From: Exiguobacterium artemiae 255-15
GTDB lineage: Bacteria > Bacillota > Bacilli > Exiguobacteriales > Exiguobacteriaceae
Assembly: GCF_000019905.1 (NCBI RefSeq)
Contig: NC_010556.1
Coordinates: 2,444,001 to 2,508,000 of the forward strand
Reading direction: 5' to 3'
Length of the DNA stretch: 64,000 nt
Numbering within the stretch: the first letter of the stretch is position 1; every line of letters begins with the position of its first letter. A program made the translations under genes and the position numbers. Shown here piece after piece: positions 1 to 7,993 of this stretch. The notes under the pieces are model-generated. The model saw only the letters and a list, made by a program, of their open reading frames with translations, was not told the DNA's origin and searched no databases.

Positions 1-2
1 AA

Positions 3-110
3 AACCGGATGACGTACGACGGACTCCATCTAGTCGGCGGCGGCTACCTGCGATGGAGTGATGCGTTAAAACCATTTGCGGAACGGATTCAGATTACGGA
101 AAACAAATGA
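3..110 (+). CDS. C-terminal fragment of an SGNH/GDSL-type hydrolase (cut by window start)
   Basis: Only the last 35 codons are inside the window. The fragment contains the tripeptide-like block DGLHL followed by GGGYLRW, which matches the block V region of SGNH/GDSL esterases, where Asp and His of a DxxH motif complete the catalytic triad. The reading frame ends at TGA 108-110 and runs directly into a strong terminator hairpin that even includes the stop codon. Substrate cannot be judged from this piece. The family call rests on one motif, so it is moderately sure. Confidence 0.55.
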   Translation, partial: NRMTYDGLHLVGGGYLRWSDALKPFAERIQITENK

Positions 111-164
111 ACGTCGAAAAAAGGAGACTCCGTTTTTTACGGAGTCTCCTTTTTTCGACGTTCA
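108..164. terminator. Long perfect bidirectional terminator
   Basis: A 25-bp perfect inverted repeat (108-132 and 140-164) closes a 7-base loop and carries A6/T6 runs inside the arms, so it can end transcription of the hydrolase on the plus strand and of the small minus-strand gene at 191-295. The left arm includes the stop codon of the hydrolase. Confidence 0.85.
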
Positions 165-190
165 TCTACGCGGTGACAGGCACCATGTCA

Positions 191-295
191 TCAGTCTTCC
201 TGGTTTTTAACACCCATGTATGCGGCGACGCTCGATGCTGAAAATACAGCAATCGCGACGATACCGACTGCAATCCATACGACTTGATCCATCAT
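191..295 (-). CDS. 34-residue single-pass membrane peptide
   Basis: This short frame reads MMDQVVWIAVGIVAIAVFSA, then SSVAAYMGVKNQED. Residues 5-28 form one hydrophobic helix and the end is charged and hydrophilic, so a small membrane protein is expected. A GGGGGAG ribosome binding site lies 4-5 bases before the ATG at 293-295. A TTGACG -35-like hexamer is at 349-354 on the minus strand, although the -10 is weak. It converges with the hydrolase on a shared terminator. It is not a family I recognise; function unknown. Confidence 0.6.
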   Translation of the reverse strand: MMDQVVWIAVGIVAIAVFSASSVAAYMGVKNQED

Positions 296-384
296 TTCTC
301 CCCCTTGTATGTAACCGTTCACTTTCTTTTTTTAGCGTACACGAAATTCGTCAAGAAAGAAACACATTTTCTATGTCTAACGAC

Positions 385-443
385 TAGACGTTTCGGGAAA
401 AAGTAACTATAGTAGAAAGACAACTATAAATTGTCAGAAAATT
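385..443 (+). promoter_or_regulatory. Promoter with a CodY-like box
   Basis: A sigma-A-like promoter can be read as TAGACG (385-390), a 17-base spacer and TATAGT (408-413). Downstream, at 429-443, lies AATTGTCAGAAAATT, which matches the CodY consensus AATTTTCWGAAAATT at 14 of 15 positions. It lies just after the expected start site, where a bound repressor could block elongation. Regulation by CodY is an inference. Confidence 0.5.
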
Positions 444-470
444 CGATTATTTAACAAGGAGGTGATTCTG

Positions 471-938
471 ATGTCAACCCCAATCCTGAAACCCCGACTT
501 CAGATGAAGCAACGAAGTCTAGTCAACTTTAGTTATTGGTTCGTCATCGGTCTCATTGGATGGACGATGCTCAGTTTCGTAACCGGACTTCGCGATCGAT
601 TGGCGAGCCTCCCCATCTACGAAAGCATTCCGCTTGTATTGGCTGTCCTCTTGACTACCGGCGTTTTATTAAAGATGGCCCGGGATGAATGGTGGATCCG
701 GTACCTCAATCGGCAAACCCAGTTTTACATCGGTCATGAAACCGTCGTGACCTGGTGCCTCATCATCGACAGCATGTGGTTGATCCGTAAACCGATGCGC
801 CGTGAACTCCGTCATCTCTATCGACACATTACCCGAACGAAAACTTCACCAGAAGCCATCGAGACACTTGCGAACGAACTGGTCGAACGTGGTATCCTCA
901 TCGTCTATTCCCGTCCTAAGAGTGACCATCCTGCTTGA
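471..938 (+). CDS. Membrane protein of unknown function, 155 aa
   Basis: I do not recognise the family. Two hydrophobic segments lie near residues 20-42 and 52-72, and the C-terminal half is soluble, basic and helical (SRPKSDHPA end). The start is the ATG at 471, because AAGGAGGTGA at 456-465 is a proper ribosome binding site for it; the upstream in-frame GTG at 462 lies inside that site. It is monocistronic, with a CodY-like box upstream and a bidirectional terminator downstream, so it may respond to branched-chain amino acid or GTP status (inference). Confidence 0.75.
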   Translation: MSTPILKPRLQMKQRSLVNFSYWFVIGLIGWTMLSFVTGLRDRLASLPIYESIPLVLAVLLTTGVLLKMARDEWWIRYLNRQTQFYIGHETVVTWCLIIDSMWLIRKPMRRELRHLYRHITRTKTSPEAIETLANELVERGILIVYSRPKSDHPA

Positions 939-942
939 ATGG

Positions 943-994
943 AAAAAGAGCATAGAAAATCAGGACACGCTTCCTGGATTCCATGCTCTTTTTC
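943..994. terminator. Bidirectional terminator
   Basis: AAAAAGAGCAT (943-953) pairs with ATGCTCTTTTT (983-993), with a second inner stem CAGGA/TCCTG. A and T runs on both flanks let it serve the membrane protein gene and the convergent hydrolase gene. Confidence 0.8.
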
Positions 995-999
995 TATGA

Positions 1000-1599
1000 T
1001 TATTTTTGGGCAAGCCAACTTGCTGCTGCTTCAATCGTCGGCATGATGAGCTGATGACCATGGTTCGACCAGGTCACATCGACCGTAGCCCCTGCCTGTT
1101 CGAAAATCACTTTTAAATCTTCCGTCTCCGAAGCCGGACAAATCGGATCATTGGTTCCGGCTCCGATAAAGACGCGAACTTGTGACGAATCCGGTAACGT
1201 CACGCCGCGACGCGGGACCATCGGATGCAACAAGATCGCCTGTTCAAACAACCGTTCTTCGAACATCATATTTGCCGCGATATTCGCACCGTTCGAATAA
1301 CCGACCGGGATGACGTCTTGAAGGGAAAAACCGGACGTACGGCTTGTCTCTTTCACGAAATCAATCAGACGGGCTGTCCGCAAAGCGAGATCCTCTTCAT
1401 CAAAGACACCTTCCGCCAATCGTTTAAAGAACCGCGGCATCCCGTTTTCTGTCACCTCACCCCGGACCGACAGATAACCGGCCTCCGGATCGAGAAGTCG
1501 AACGAGCCCGACTAAATCCTGTTCAGTCCCGCCTGTTCCGTGTAATAAAAGAAAAATCGGTGCGCCCGGTCGTTTCGCCGGTTCAAATAAATGAATCAT
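1000..1599 (-). CDS. mhqD: Carboxylesterase/phospholipase-like hydrolase of the MhqD family
   Basis: An alpha/beta hydrolase of 199 aa, the usual size for the MhqD/YodD esterase group. The oxyanion region is HGTGGTEQD (residues 20-28), the nucleophile elbow is G100-Y-S102-N-G104, and Asp151 (GTNDPI) and His182 (NHGHQL) complete the triad. Its ATG overlaps the TGA of the ring-cleavage dioxygenase gene by four bases, so the two are translated together. In Bacillus subtilis members of this group are paired with glyoxalase-type dioxygenases and respond to quinones. The exact substrate is unknown. The family call is firm; the symbol is by analogy. Confidence 0.75.
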   Translation of the reverse strand: MIHLFEPAKRPGAPIFLLLHGTGGTEQDLVGLVRLLDPEAGYLSVRGEVTENGMPRFFKRLAEGVFDEEDLALRTARLIDFVKETSRTSGFSLQDVIPVGYSNGANIAANMMFEERLFEQAILLHPMVPRRGVTLPDSSQVRVFIGAGTNDPICPASETEDLKVIFEQAGATVDVTWSNHGHQLIMPTIEAAASWLAQK

Positions 1600-2534
1600 A
1601 CAAGTCTCCCCTTTGGTAGTGTAATCGGTGCGACATGTCCTTCAATCGTCGCCCGGTGTGCTTCAAACTGTTCCGGTAATTTCAAATCTTCTCCAAGCAG
1701 CTCAAACGCTTCGTCGACCGTAAATCCCGGATTGTCCGTTGCGATTTCATGCAGAATCCGCCCCCGGTCGTGGAAGTAGATCGATGTAAAGTAATTACGG
1801 TCCTTCACTTCCGTCGTCATCAATCCGAATGCATTGATTTGTTTCATCCAGTCCAGTTGTTGGGTCTGGTCGTCGGCCCGCCACGCAATATGGTGGACTG
1901 TGCCGGCACCCGGACGGCCGACCGGTACGTTCGCATGCAAAATATCGATGGTATTGCCGAACTCGCCTTCCGCTGTATAGCGGTCCATCGTCTCGGAGCG
2001 TTTCGCAATCGTTAATCCGAATGCTTCCGTCAAAAGACGTGCCGTATCGGCCGGATCACGCGACAACAACGTCGCACCGGCAAATCCTTTGATCGCGACA
2101 TCCGTCGAGATCCCGTCGATTTCAAAGCGACTGTTCGGACCTTTGCTTCGTTCAACCAACTCAATCTGTAATCCGTGCGGATCTTGGAAAACAAGCTGCT
2201 TTTCGCCGAAGCGTTCTGCTTCTTCGAACGTCACTAACTTTTCCGTTAAACGGTTTTTCCAAAAGTCATAGCTGCCTGTCGGAATCGCATATGCCGTCGT
2301 TCCGACTTGACCCGCTCCGACTTTCCCCTGCTGCATGCCTTCAAACGGGAAAAAAGTGATGATTGTTCCAGGTTTACCCGATTCATTGCCGAAATAAAAG
2401 TGATAGGTTCCCGGATCGTCAAAGTTGACCGTTTTCTTGACGAAACGCAGACCAAGCGTCGTACCGTAAAAATCAAGATTTTCCTGTGGATTACCGACCA
2501 TTGCTGAAATGTGATGAATGCCTTTCGTTTTCAT
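1596..2534 (-). CDS. mhqO: Glyoxalase-superfamily ring-cleaving dioxygenase, MhqO/MhqA-like
   Basis: This 312-aa protein has two vicinal-oxygen-chelate halves. The first begins KGIHHISAMV with paired histidines; the second contains VHHIAWRADD and ILHEIATDNPGF. These histidines and the glutamate match the metal ligands of extradiol-type dioxygenases. Bacillus homologues (MhqO, MhqA, MhqE) are induced by methylhydroquinone and catechols. I chose ATG 2534 over the GTG four codons upstream, because that GTG abuts the ribosome binding site AGAAGGGAG. It heads a two-gene operon with the esterase. The promoter carries a palindrome over its -35 box, but no MhqR-like regulator lies nearby. Confidence 0.8.
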   Translation of the reverse strand: MKTKGIHHISAMVGNPQENLDFYGTTLGLRFVKKTVNFDDPGTYHFYFGNESGKPGTIITFFPFEGMQQGKVGAGQVGTTAYAIPTGSYDFWKNRLTEKLVTFEEAERFGEKQLVFQDPHGLQIELVERSKGPNSRFEIDGISTDVAIKGFAGATLLSRDPADTARLLTEAFGLTIAKRSETMDRYTAEGEFGNTIDILHANVPVGRPGAGTVHHIAWRADDQTQQLDWMKQINAFGLMTTEVKDRNYFTSIYFHDRGRILHEIATDNPGFTVDEAFELLGEDLKLPEQFEAHRATIEGHVAPITLPKGRLV

Positions 2535-2572
2535 ATTCGTTCGCACTCCCTTCTTTCATTTCCTTTAACACA

Positions 2573-2601
2573 ATAATAGTAACTCATTTACTAAAAGTAA
2601 A
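2573..2601 (-). promoter_or_regulatory. Promoter of the mhqO-mhqD operon with palindromic operator
   Basis: On the minus strand TTTACT (2601-2596) and TATTAT (2578-2573) are separated by 17 bases. The -35 is embedded in the perfect 15-base palindrome TTTACTAAAAGTAAA (2587-2601). A repressor bound there would mask RNA polymerase. The sequence resembles sites of HxlR/DUF24 or MarR-type quinone sensors more than the B. subtilis MhqR site, but the regulator is not identified. Confidence 0.55.
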
Positions 2602-2712
2602 CCATTATGCTTAAACATCTCTTTTTTGGAACCTTTCTTCCATTTACCCGTAAGAATAAGAGATACTTCAACTGGACCATGCACTTTATCTGAATGAAGG
2701 AGGACTGATTCC

Positions 2713-3606
2713 ATGCTTGAAATTAAAGCCATCACGAAACGATTCGGGTCGTTCACAGCGGTCGACGATTTATCATTCGAAGTGCCGGAAGGACAGATTT
2801 TCGGATTACTTGGAGCGAACGGAGCCGGAAAAACAACGACGTTCCGGATGTTGCTCGGTTTATTGCAACCGACAGAAGGGTCGATCACGTGGAAAGGACA
2901 ACCGATTCCTTTATCAAAAATCGGTTACCTTCCTGAGGAACGTGGCTTGTATCCGAAAATCCGGGTCGATGAACAATTGATTTTTTTAGCTGAACTCCGC
3001 GACATGAAACGAAAAGATGCCAAAGCCTCTTTACTCGAATGGCTCAACTACTTCCAGATTCCGCAGTACGAAAAGATGCGGGTCGAACAATTATCAAAAG
3101 GAAATCAGCAAAAAATCCAGCTGATTTCTGCCGTCCTACATAAACCCGACTTATTAATCCTCGACGAACCGTTCAGCGGACTTGATCCCGTCAACGTCGA
3201 ACAGTTGAAAAAAGCGGTCCGGAAACTGACGGCAGAAGGCACGACAATCGTCTTCTCAAGCCACCGGATGGATCATGTCGAGGAACTGTGTGAACATGTC
3301 GCCATTCTCGATCACGGGAAACCGGTTGTCGCAGGGTATCTTCCGGAGATCAAGGCAGGATACGGCAAGACACGTGTCTTATTGACGACCGATGCGCCTG
3401 CCCTGCTTTGGGATGCACTGCCGGGAATTCTTCAAGTCGAATCGGACGGAACCGGTCACAGCTTACAAGTCGAGTCAAAAGAGGCGGCCGACTTGCTGCT
3501 CCGTCATTTGATTACAGAAGGATTCCATGTCGAGCGATTCGTATGGGATCAATTATCCCTGCAAGACATCTTCATTGAGGAGGTTGGAAAACGTTATGAA
3601 CCGTAA
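2713..3606 (+). CDS. yhaQ: ABC exporter ATP-binding protein, YhaQ/NatA-like
   Basis: The 297-aa protein has a complete ABC ATPase: Walker A GANGAGKTT (34-42), signature LSKGN (127-131), Walker B LLILDEP (147-153) and a switch histidine in SSHRMDH. The C-terminal 80 residues form the accessory region usual in the NatA/YhaQ group. It overlaps the permease gene by 11 bases and so forms a two-gene transporter operon. Family members export drugs, sodium or unknown toxic compounds; the substrate here is not visible. The start has an AAGGAGG site at 2697-2703. Confidence 0.8.
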   Translation: MLEIKAITKRFGSFTAVDDLSFEVPEGQIFGLLGANGAGKTTTFRMLLGLLQPTEGSITWKGQPIPLSKIGYLPEERGLYPKIRVDEQLIFLAELRDMKRKDAKASLLEWLNYFQIPQYEKMRVEQLSKGNQQKIQLISAVLHKPDLLILDEPFSGLDPVNVEQLKKAVRKLTAEGTTIVFSSHRMDHVEELCEHVAILDHGKPVVAGYLPEIKAGYGKTRVLLTTDAPALLWDALPGILQVESDGTGHSLQVESKEAADLLLRHLITEGFHVERFVWDQLSLQDIFIEEVGKRYEP

Positions 3607-4798
3607 ATTCCTGACATTGTATCGTTTCAGTCTGTTTCAAAAATTACGGGCGAAAAGTTTTCTGATTTCGACCGTCCTGATGGTCGTGTTCCTTGTCGGA
3701 TTCAGCAACATCGAGCGGATCATCGACTGGTTCTCGGGAGACGATCCGAAAATCGCGGTCGTCAGCTCGCTTGAAGCTCCGATCGTTCCGGTTCTAAAAG
3801 AAGTCGGCATCAAAACAAAGATCACCGAAAAAGATTATTCCCTGAAGCAGGCACGACAAGTCGTCGACAAAGGGACGTATGACGCAGTCGCTTTGTTGTC
3901 CGACGATCCGTACCGGGTGACGTTAATCAGTGCCAGTCCGGAACAGGAGTTGCAGACACAACTGTCGACTGCTTTAAAACAAGTCCGTGACCAGACGATC
4001 ATTACGGACGCCGACGTCGATCCGGCATTGCTTGCTTCGCTTGCTGCTCCGATCGACGTGAAACAGGAATTGACCTCAACCGGCGGTAAGAGCGAGGACG
4101 AATTATTCGCCGCGTCGGCTCTCGTCTATGTGTTGCTGTTCCTGATGTACTTTACGATTGCCATCTACGGCGGCATGATCGTGACGGAAATCGCCAATGA
4201 GAAATCATCACGTGTCATGGAGTTGTTGATTTCCGCCGCCAGTCCGATTCAACATATGCTGGCCAAGATCACATCGATCGCCACCGTCAGTCTGATTCAA
4301 TTATCGTTACTCGTCGGAGTCGGTTATTACAGTGCCCAAAGCAGCAGCCTGTTTGATCAGCTGTCGCTTGATTCCCTGAGCGTCAAGACGATTGTTTACC
4401 TGTTCGTCTTTTTCCTGCTCGGTTATCTGCTGTATGCGACGCTCCTCGCCGCACTCGGTTCGCTCGTCAGCCGGGTCGAAGATGCCCAACAAGTCACTTT
4501 ACCGGTCATCATGTTGATCGTCGCTGCTTTCACGGTGTCGATTTTCAGCCTGAACGCTCCGACGAACCAGGCCGTCGTCATTCTGTCATTCGTGCCGTTC
4601 TTTACCCCGATGCTGATGTTCCTACGCGTCATGCTGACGGAAGTCCCGGTCTGGCAAGTCGCGTTATCACTCATCCTGATGGTGATCAGCATCTCACTCG
4701 CCCTGTTCGTCGGAGCACGATTCTACCGCGGGGGTGTCCTCTTTTACGGATCAAATCCGCTGAAGCAATTGCGCCGTATTTTAGGCGGACGCCAGTAG
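3596..4798 (+). CDS. yhaP: ABC exporter permease, YhaP/NatB-like
   Basis: A 400-aa ABC-2 type permease. One transmembrane helix follows the basic N-terminus (MNRKFLTLYRFSLF), then a soluble extracellular domain of about 150 residues, then five or six helices from about residue 175. The stretch ANEKSSRVMELLIS is the characteristic cytoplasmic coupling motif of this family. Start: ATG 3596, preceded by GAGGAGG at 3577-3583 inside the end of the ATPase gene; the longer upstream extension would overlap the ATPase coding region without its own ribosome binding site. It works with the preceding ATPase as an exporter. Confidence 0.8.
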   Translation: MNRKFLTLYRFSLFQKLRAKSFLISTVLMVVFLVGFSNIERIIDWFSGDDPKIAVVSSLEAPIVPVLKEVGIKTKITEKDYSLKQARQVVDKGTYDAVALLSDDPYRVTLISASPEQELQTQLSTALKQVRDQTIITDADVDPALLASLAAPIDVKQELTSTGGKSEDELFAASALVYVLLFLMYFTIAIYGGMIVTEIANEKSSRVMELLISAASPIQHMLAKITSIATVSLIQLSLLVGVGYYSAQSSSLFDQLSLDSLSVKTIVYLFVFFLLGYLLYATLLAALGSLVSRVEDAQQVTLPVIMLIVAAFTVSIFSLNAPTNQAVVILSFVPFFTPMLMFLRVMLTEVPVWQVALSLILMVISISLALFVGARFYRGGVLFYGSNPLKQLRRILGGRQ

Positions 4799-4864
4799 TA
4801 GTTTACAAGACGAACCGTTTCCGCTATCGTTAGGTGAGAAAAAGCCTTGAGGAGGAATTACGTT

Positions 4865-5296
4865 ATGCGGTCTCGTTTTTGGGCAGCGATTTTATTCACA
4901 GCTGCCGCCATCGTCTCGTCCCTTGTCATGTTCACGAAATTTCCACAAGCAAGTGAGACATGGAAGCTGGTCCTCGCTTACGGCGGAGTGACATTCATCG
5001 TCAGTTTATTTTATTGGTCTTTCGTCGCTGTACGGATCCAGTCCTCGCGTTTATTCGGAAGCTGGATCGGCGTCTTTATCGGCGGAACGACGGTTTTACT
5101 CGTTTGTGTCGCTCGTTTCCTGATTCGGGGAGACTTCATGATGATTTTAAAATGGCAGGCCATGCTCGGCAGTCTGACTTTAAACTTCGGCTATGTCGGC
5201 TGGGTGCTTGTCATCGCAAATGCCATCATCGGTTTCTTGATTGGACGGACACGACAAAAGGGACGCCGGGCTCCACGTCCTGCGCCACAGCGTTAA
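4865..5296 (+). CDS. Four-helix membrane protein of unknown function
   Basis: The 143-aa product has four hydrophobic segments, at about residues 5-24, 36-57, 66-87 and 105-128, and ends in a basic, proline-rich tail (RTRQKGRRAPRPAPQR). I do not recognise the family. The start at ATG 4865 is set by the GAGGAGGAA ribosome binding site at 4849-4857. It lies 66 bases after the exporter permease in the same direction with no terminator between them, so it may be co-transcribed and act with that transporter (inference). A bidirectional terminator follows. Confidence 0.7.
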   Translation: MRSRFWAAILFTAAAIVSSLVMFTKFPQASETWKLVLAYGGVTFIVSLFYWSFVAVRIQSSRLFGSWIGVFIGGTTVLLVCVARFLIRGDFMMILKWQAMLGSLTLNFGYVGWVLVIANAIIGFLIGRTRQKGRRAPRPAPQR

Positions 5297-5336
5297 TCGT
5301 TAAAAAAACATCACCGGCTTTAGCGTCGGTGTACAC

Positions 5337-5376
5337 AAAAGAGGAAAACGGACATTTGATCCGTCTTCCTCTTTTT
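5337..5376. terminator. Bidirectional terminator
   Basis: A 16-bp stem with one mismatch (5337-5352 and 5360-5375) closes a 7-base loop, with A4 on the left and T5 on the right. It lies between the converging membrane-protein gene and XRE regulator gene. Confidence 0.85.
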
Positions 5377-5403
5377 GTTTGGCTGAACATCAATTCCGGT
5401 CGT

Positions 5404-6033
5404 TCATTTGCGGTGATAACGTGTTCGGTCAATCTTTCGGCTGAACTCCGTATAACAATCGGTTGTCGTCGTCTCAGTGTCTTCCGTCAGACGGTTGAGG
5501 TATTCATCGAGTTGAAGCATCGTCGGGAGTTTGTCGGCAAACAGTTCAAACGTCTCTGCCGCGTCTTCCCGTTGCAATTCCCCCGCCTCCATGACCGCCT
5601 CCACCAGCTCATGAAAAATCCGTTGTTCCGTGGCACTCATCGTCTGTTCAATCCGTTTGACGTCCTCATCATACATCAAATCAAACAGGCGCATCCGTTC
5701 TTCCAGCTGCTGTTCAATCATCGTTTCGTCTTGTCCCATTGTCTGTTCATACGCCAATCGCATTTCTTCAAGCGGCGTTTTTTCCTGCATGACGAATTTT
5801 AAGGACTCCCCGGTCCAGATATGCCGTGCCAGATAACTGGAATCGATATGCAGGGCTTCCGCCAAGGATTCGATATAAGCTTTTGTCGGATACACTTCGC
5901 TGAGTTCCGTCCGGCGGATGAAATAGGGAGCGACCCCGAGATTGTCCGCTAACTGATCGATGGAGATTCCGGCGCGTTCCCGTAAGATTCGGATGCGGTC
6001 ACCGTATCCCCGGTAAGGTGAATGGTCCAGCAT
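5404..6033 (-). CDS. XRE-family helix-turn-helix regulator with long helical C-terminus
   Basis: Residues 10-60 (YGDRIRILRERAGISIDQLA and onward) form an XRE-type helix-turn-helix, followed by about 140 residues of charged, glutamate-rich helix that may bring about dimerisation or signal sensing. It is the last gene of the bce block, 25 bases after the second BceB permease, and has its own AGGAGGGG ribosome binding site. Being at the end of that operon suggests it responds to the same stress or tunes it, but nothing in the sequence shows the signal. Function in resistance is inferred only from context. Confidence 0.7.
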   Translation of the reverse strand: MLDHSPYRGYGDRIRILRERAGISIDQLADNLGVAPYFIRRTELSEVYPTKAYIESLAEALHIDSSYLARHIWTGESLKFVMQEKTPLEEMRLAYEQTMGQDETMIEQQLEERMRLFDLMYDEDVKRIEQTMSATEQRIFHELVEAVMEAGELQREDAAETFELFADKLPTMLQLDEYLNRLTEDTETTTTDCYTEFSRKIDRTRYHRK

Positions 6034-6058
6034 ATTACCCCTCCTCGCTATGCTATTA

Positions 6059-7993
6059 TCATACCCTCGAATCCGGTATCGGATACATCGAACTTTCGCA
6101 CGATTTTTTTAATAAATAACGCGGATAGCGGACCCATAACGGCAGGATACTGATGAAATAACAGCCGGTGACGATTCCGATCCAGGTGAAGGACAACGGA
6201 AGAAACGGACCGATCTCGAGTCCCCCTTCCGATATGATGACTTGAAAGAGTAACCAGGCATGAAAAATCGAAATAAAGTACGGAACCATCAACACCGTAC
6301 CGTATTTGATGAACAGGAAACGGCGAATGCTCTCTTTACTGAAACCAAGCGCAAACAGGGTCTTCAGCCGTTTTTGTTCACGCTCCGCCGTCATTTGCAT
6401 CCAGACGTGCAGGAAGCTTGCATTGATGACAAACAGCCAGATCGTCAACAGGATGACGACAAACGAGACAAGACGAATGATCCGGATCCCGTCCAGTTTA
6501 TCTTCCGTCTCATTGATCAATTGATAAGGAACCGATGCTTTTTTACCGAGCTCCGTTTTCGATTGGATGTCCCGGACAATCGACATCCAATTTGTCCAAC
6601 GCTCTGTCCCGTAATCGGCGTACGAGGGTGTATCAAAGACACGGATCCGGGCGACCGGACGATTCATCGTCGCAAACGCTCGGTCACTGACGACGAACAA
6701 TGTTTTAATCCGGTCGTTGTATCCGAATAACAGGCCGTGCTCCGCCATTGGTTCTAGCTGATAGCCGGCTTGCTTCATTTCCGCTTTTGCTTTTTTCATC
6801 GTCGGCGTCACTTCCTCGACTTGAACCGGACGGGCCGGAATCATAAACGTCTGTTTGTCCGTCAACAACGTCCGTTGCTCGTAACCCAAATGCTTCATCA
6901 GCTGATTGTAGTCCGACAACGGAATCATGTACCGGCTCTTCCCGCCTTTGAGCCGGACATCCTGCCGGTATTTATCCGGAAACGCTTTTGTCATCGTCCG
7001 TTCCAGAGTCTCCAGACGACCGGACGGAACAGACGATTCCTCGTAATAGACCAGTCCGAACTGATTGTCAGACGAGAGGTCAAACCCGATCATTTGAAAG
7101 ATAAAGATCAGACCGACAGCCGTTAAGGCACAGGAGGTCAAAATCGTCCCCAAGGCAACCAGTGTACTGTTCGTCCGTAATTGAACCGCGATTTCCGAGA
7201 CGATTAACTTGCGTAACGACAACCGGCGGGGCCGGTAGAGTTTGAGCGCCACCGGAATGACGTGGCGGCAGAAAAAGAACGAACCGACGAAGATGATGAA
7301 GGGAAAGACAAATAGAAAATTATCCTGCCGCGTCAATGCCATGAAATAGCCGTAAAACAGGATCAGTACGGCCGTTCCCTGCATCACAAGACCGAACCGG
7401 ACACGAAGCCGGGAACGGGTCCGGACAGGCCGGTCCGGACGGAATCTATAAATCGCGAGGACCGTCGCAATCAACAGCGTCAACATCGCTCCTGCAATCA
7501 ATACTAAAAAAGAAAGAACGGAAAGCTCAATCGTCAGGCGCGGTAAGAACATGACTTTTTCAATCGAAAGTAACATCAGCTTCGTCAGGACAACACCGAG
7601 CGTGATGCCGCCCATAATCGCGAGCCCGCCGACAATCAGGATTTCAATCATAAAATATTTCAGAAAATGTGAAAATCCGCTTCCAAGCGTCCGCATGATC
7701 CGTAAGTCGTTTTTCCGGTGCTCGAGCATCGTATAGGTCGTCGAATAGATGAATAAAATACTGAAAAACAGAATGATGACTTCGGCAATGAACACAAAGA
7801 TCATCGTCAGTTCGATGACCTGATTCAATTGGCTCAGGACTTTGGCGATGTTCTGAAACGATTCACTGACGACGAGATTCCAGTAACTGGTCGCAATCGT
7901 CATCGCGACGATGATCGTTAACGCATAGCCATAATAAAGACGTTGATAACGTCTGATGTTACGTAGGGCGTATTGCAGATAAGTGATGTTCAT
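6059..7993 (-). CDS. bceB: BceB-like antimicrobial-peptide ABC permease (second copy)
   Basis: The 644-aa protein has the BceB layout: an N-terminal helix, FtsX-type helices to about residue 300, a large extracellular domain of about 200 residues (near 310-510), and three final helices. BceB-type permeases bind peptide antibiotics such as bacitracin or lantibiotics bound to lipid II-cycle intermediates, and also signal to the histidine kinase. The gene starts inside the end of its ATPase gene (35-base overlap) with an AGGAGGGG site. It differs clearly from the other BceB protein at 10474-12390, so the two copies are not a recent duplication. Confidence 0.85.
   Translation of the reverse strand: MNITYLQYALRNIRRYQRLYYGYALTIIVAMTIATSYWNLVVSESFQNIAKVLSQLNQVIELTMIFVFIAEVIILFFSILFIYSTTYTMLEHRKNDLRIMRTLGSGFSHFLKYFMIEILIVGGLAIMGGITLGVVLTKLMLLSIEKVMFLPRLTIELSVLSFLVLIAGAMLTLLIATVLAIYRFRPDRPVRTRSRLRVRFGLVMQGTAVLILFYGYFMALTRQDNFLFVFPFIIFVGSFFFCRHVIPVALKLYRPRRLSLRKLIVSEIAVQLRTNSTLVALGTILTSCALTAVGLIFIFQMIGFDLSSDNQFGLVYYEESSVPSGRLETLERTMTKAFPDKYRQDVRLKGGKSRYMIPLSDYNQLMKHLGYEQRTLLTDKQTFMIPARPVQVEEVTPTMKKAKAEMKQAGYQLEPMAEHGLLFGYNDRIKTLFVVSDRAFATMNRPVARIRVFDTPSYADYGTERWTNWMSIVRDIQSKTELGKKASVPYQLINETEDKLDGIRIIRLVSFVVILLTIWLFVINASFLHVWMQMTAEREQKRLKTLFALGFSKESIRRFLFIKYGTVLMVPYFISIFHAWLLFQVIISEGGLEIGPFLPLSFTWIGIVTGCYFISILPLWVRYPRYLLKKSCESSMYPIPDSRV

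Noticed and set aside
462-470. GTG at 462 as start of the membrane protein gene
   Set aside because: It lies inside the AAGGAGGTGA ribosome binding site, which fits the ATG at 471 much better.
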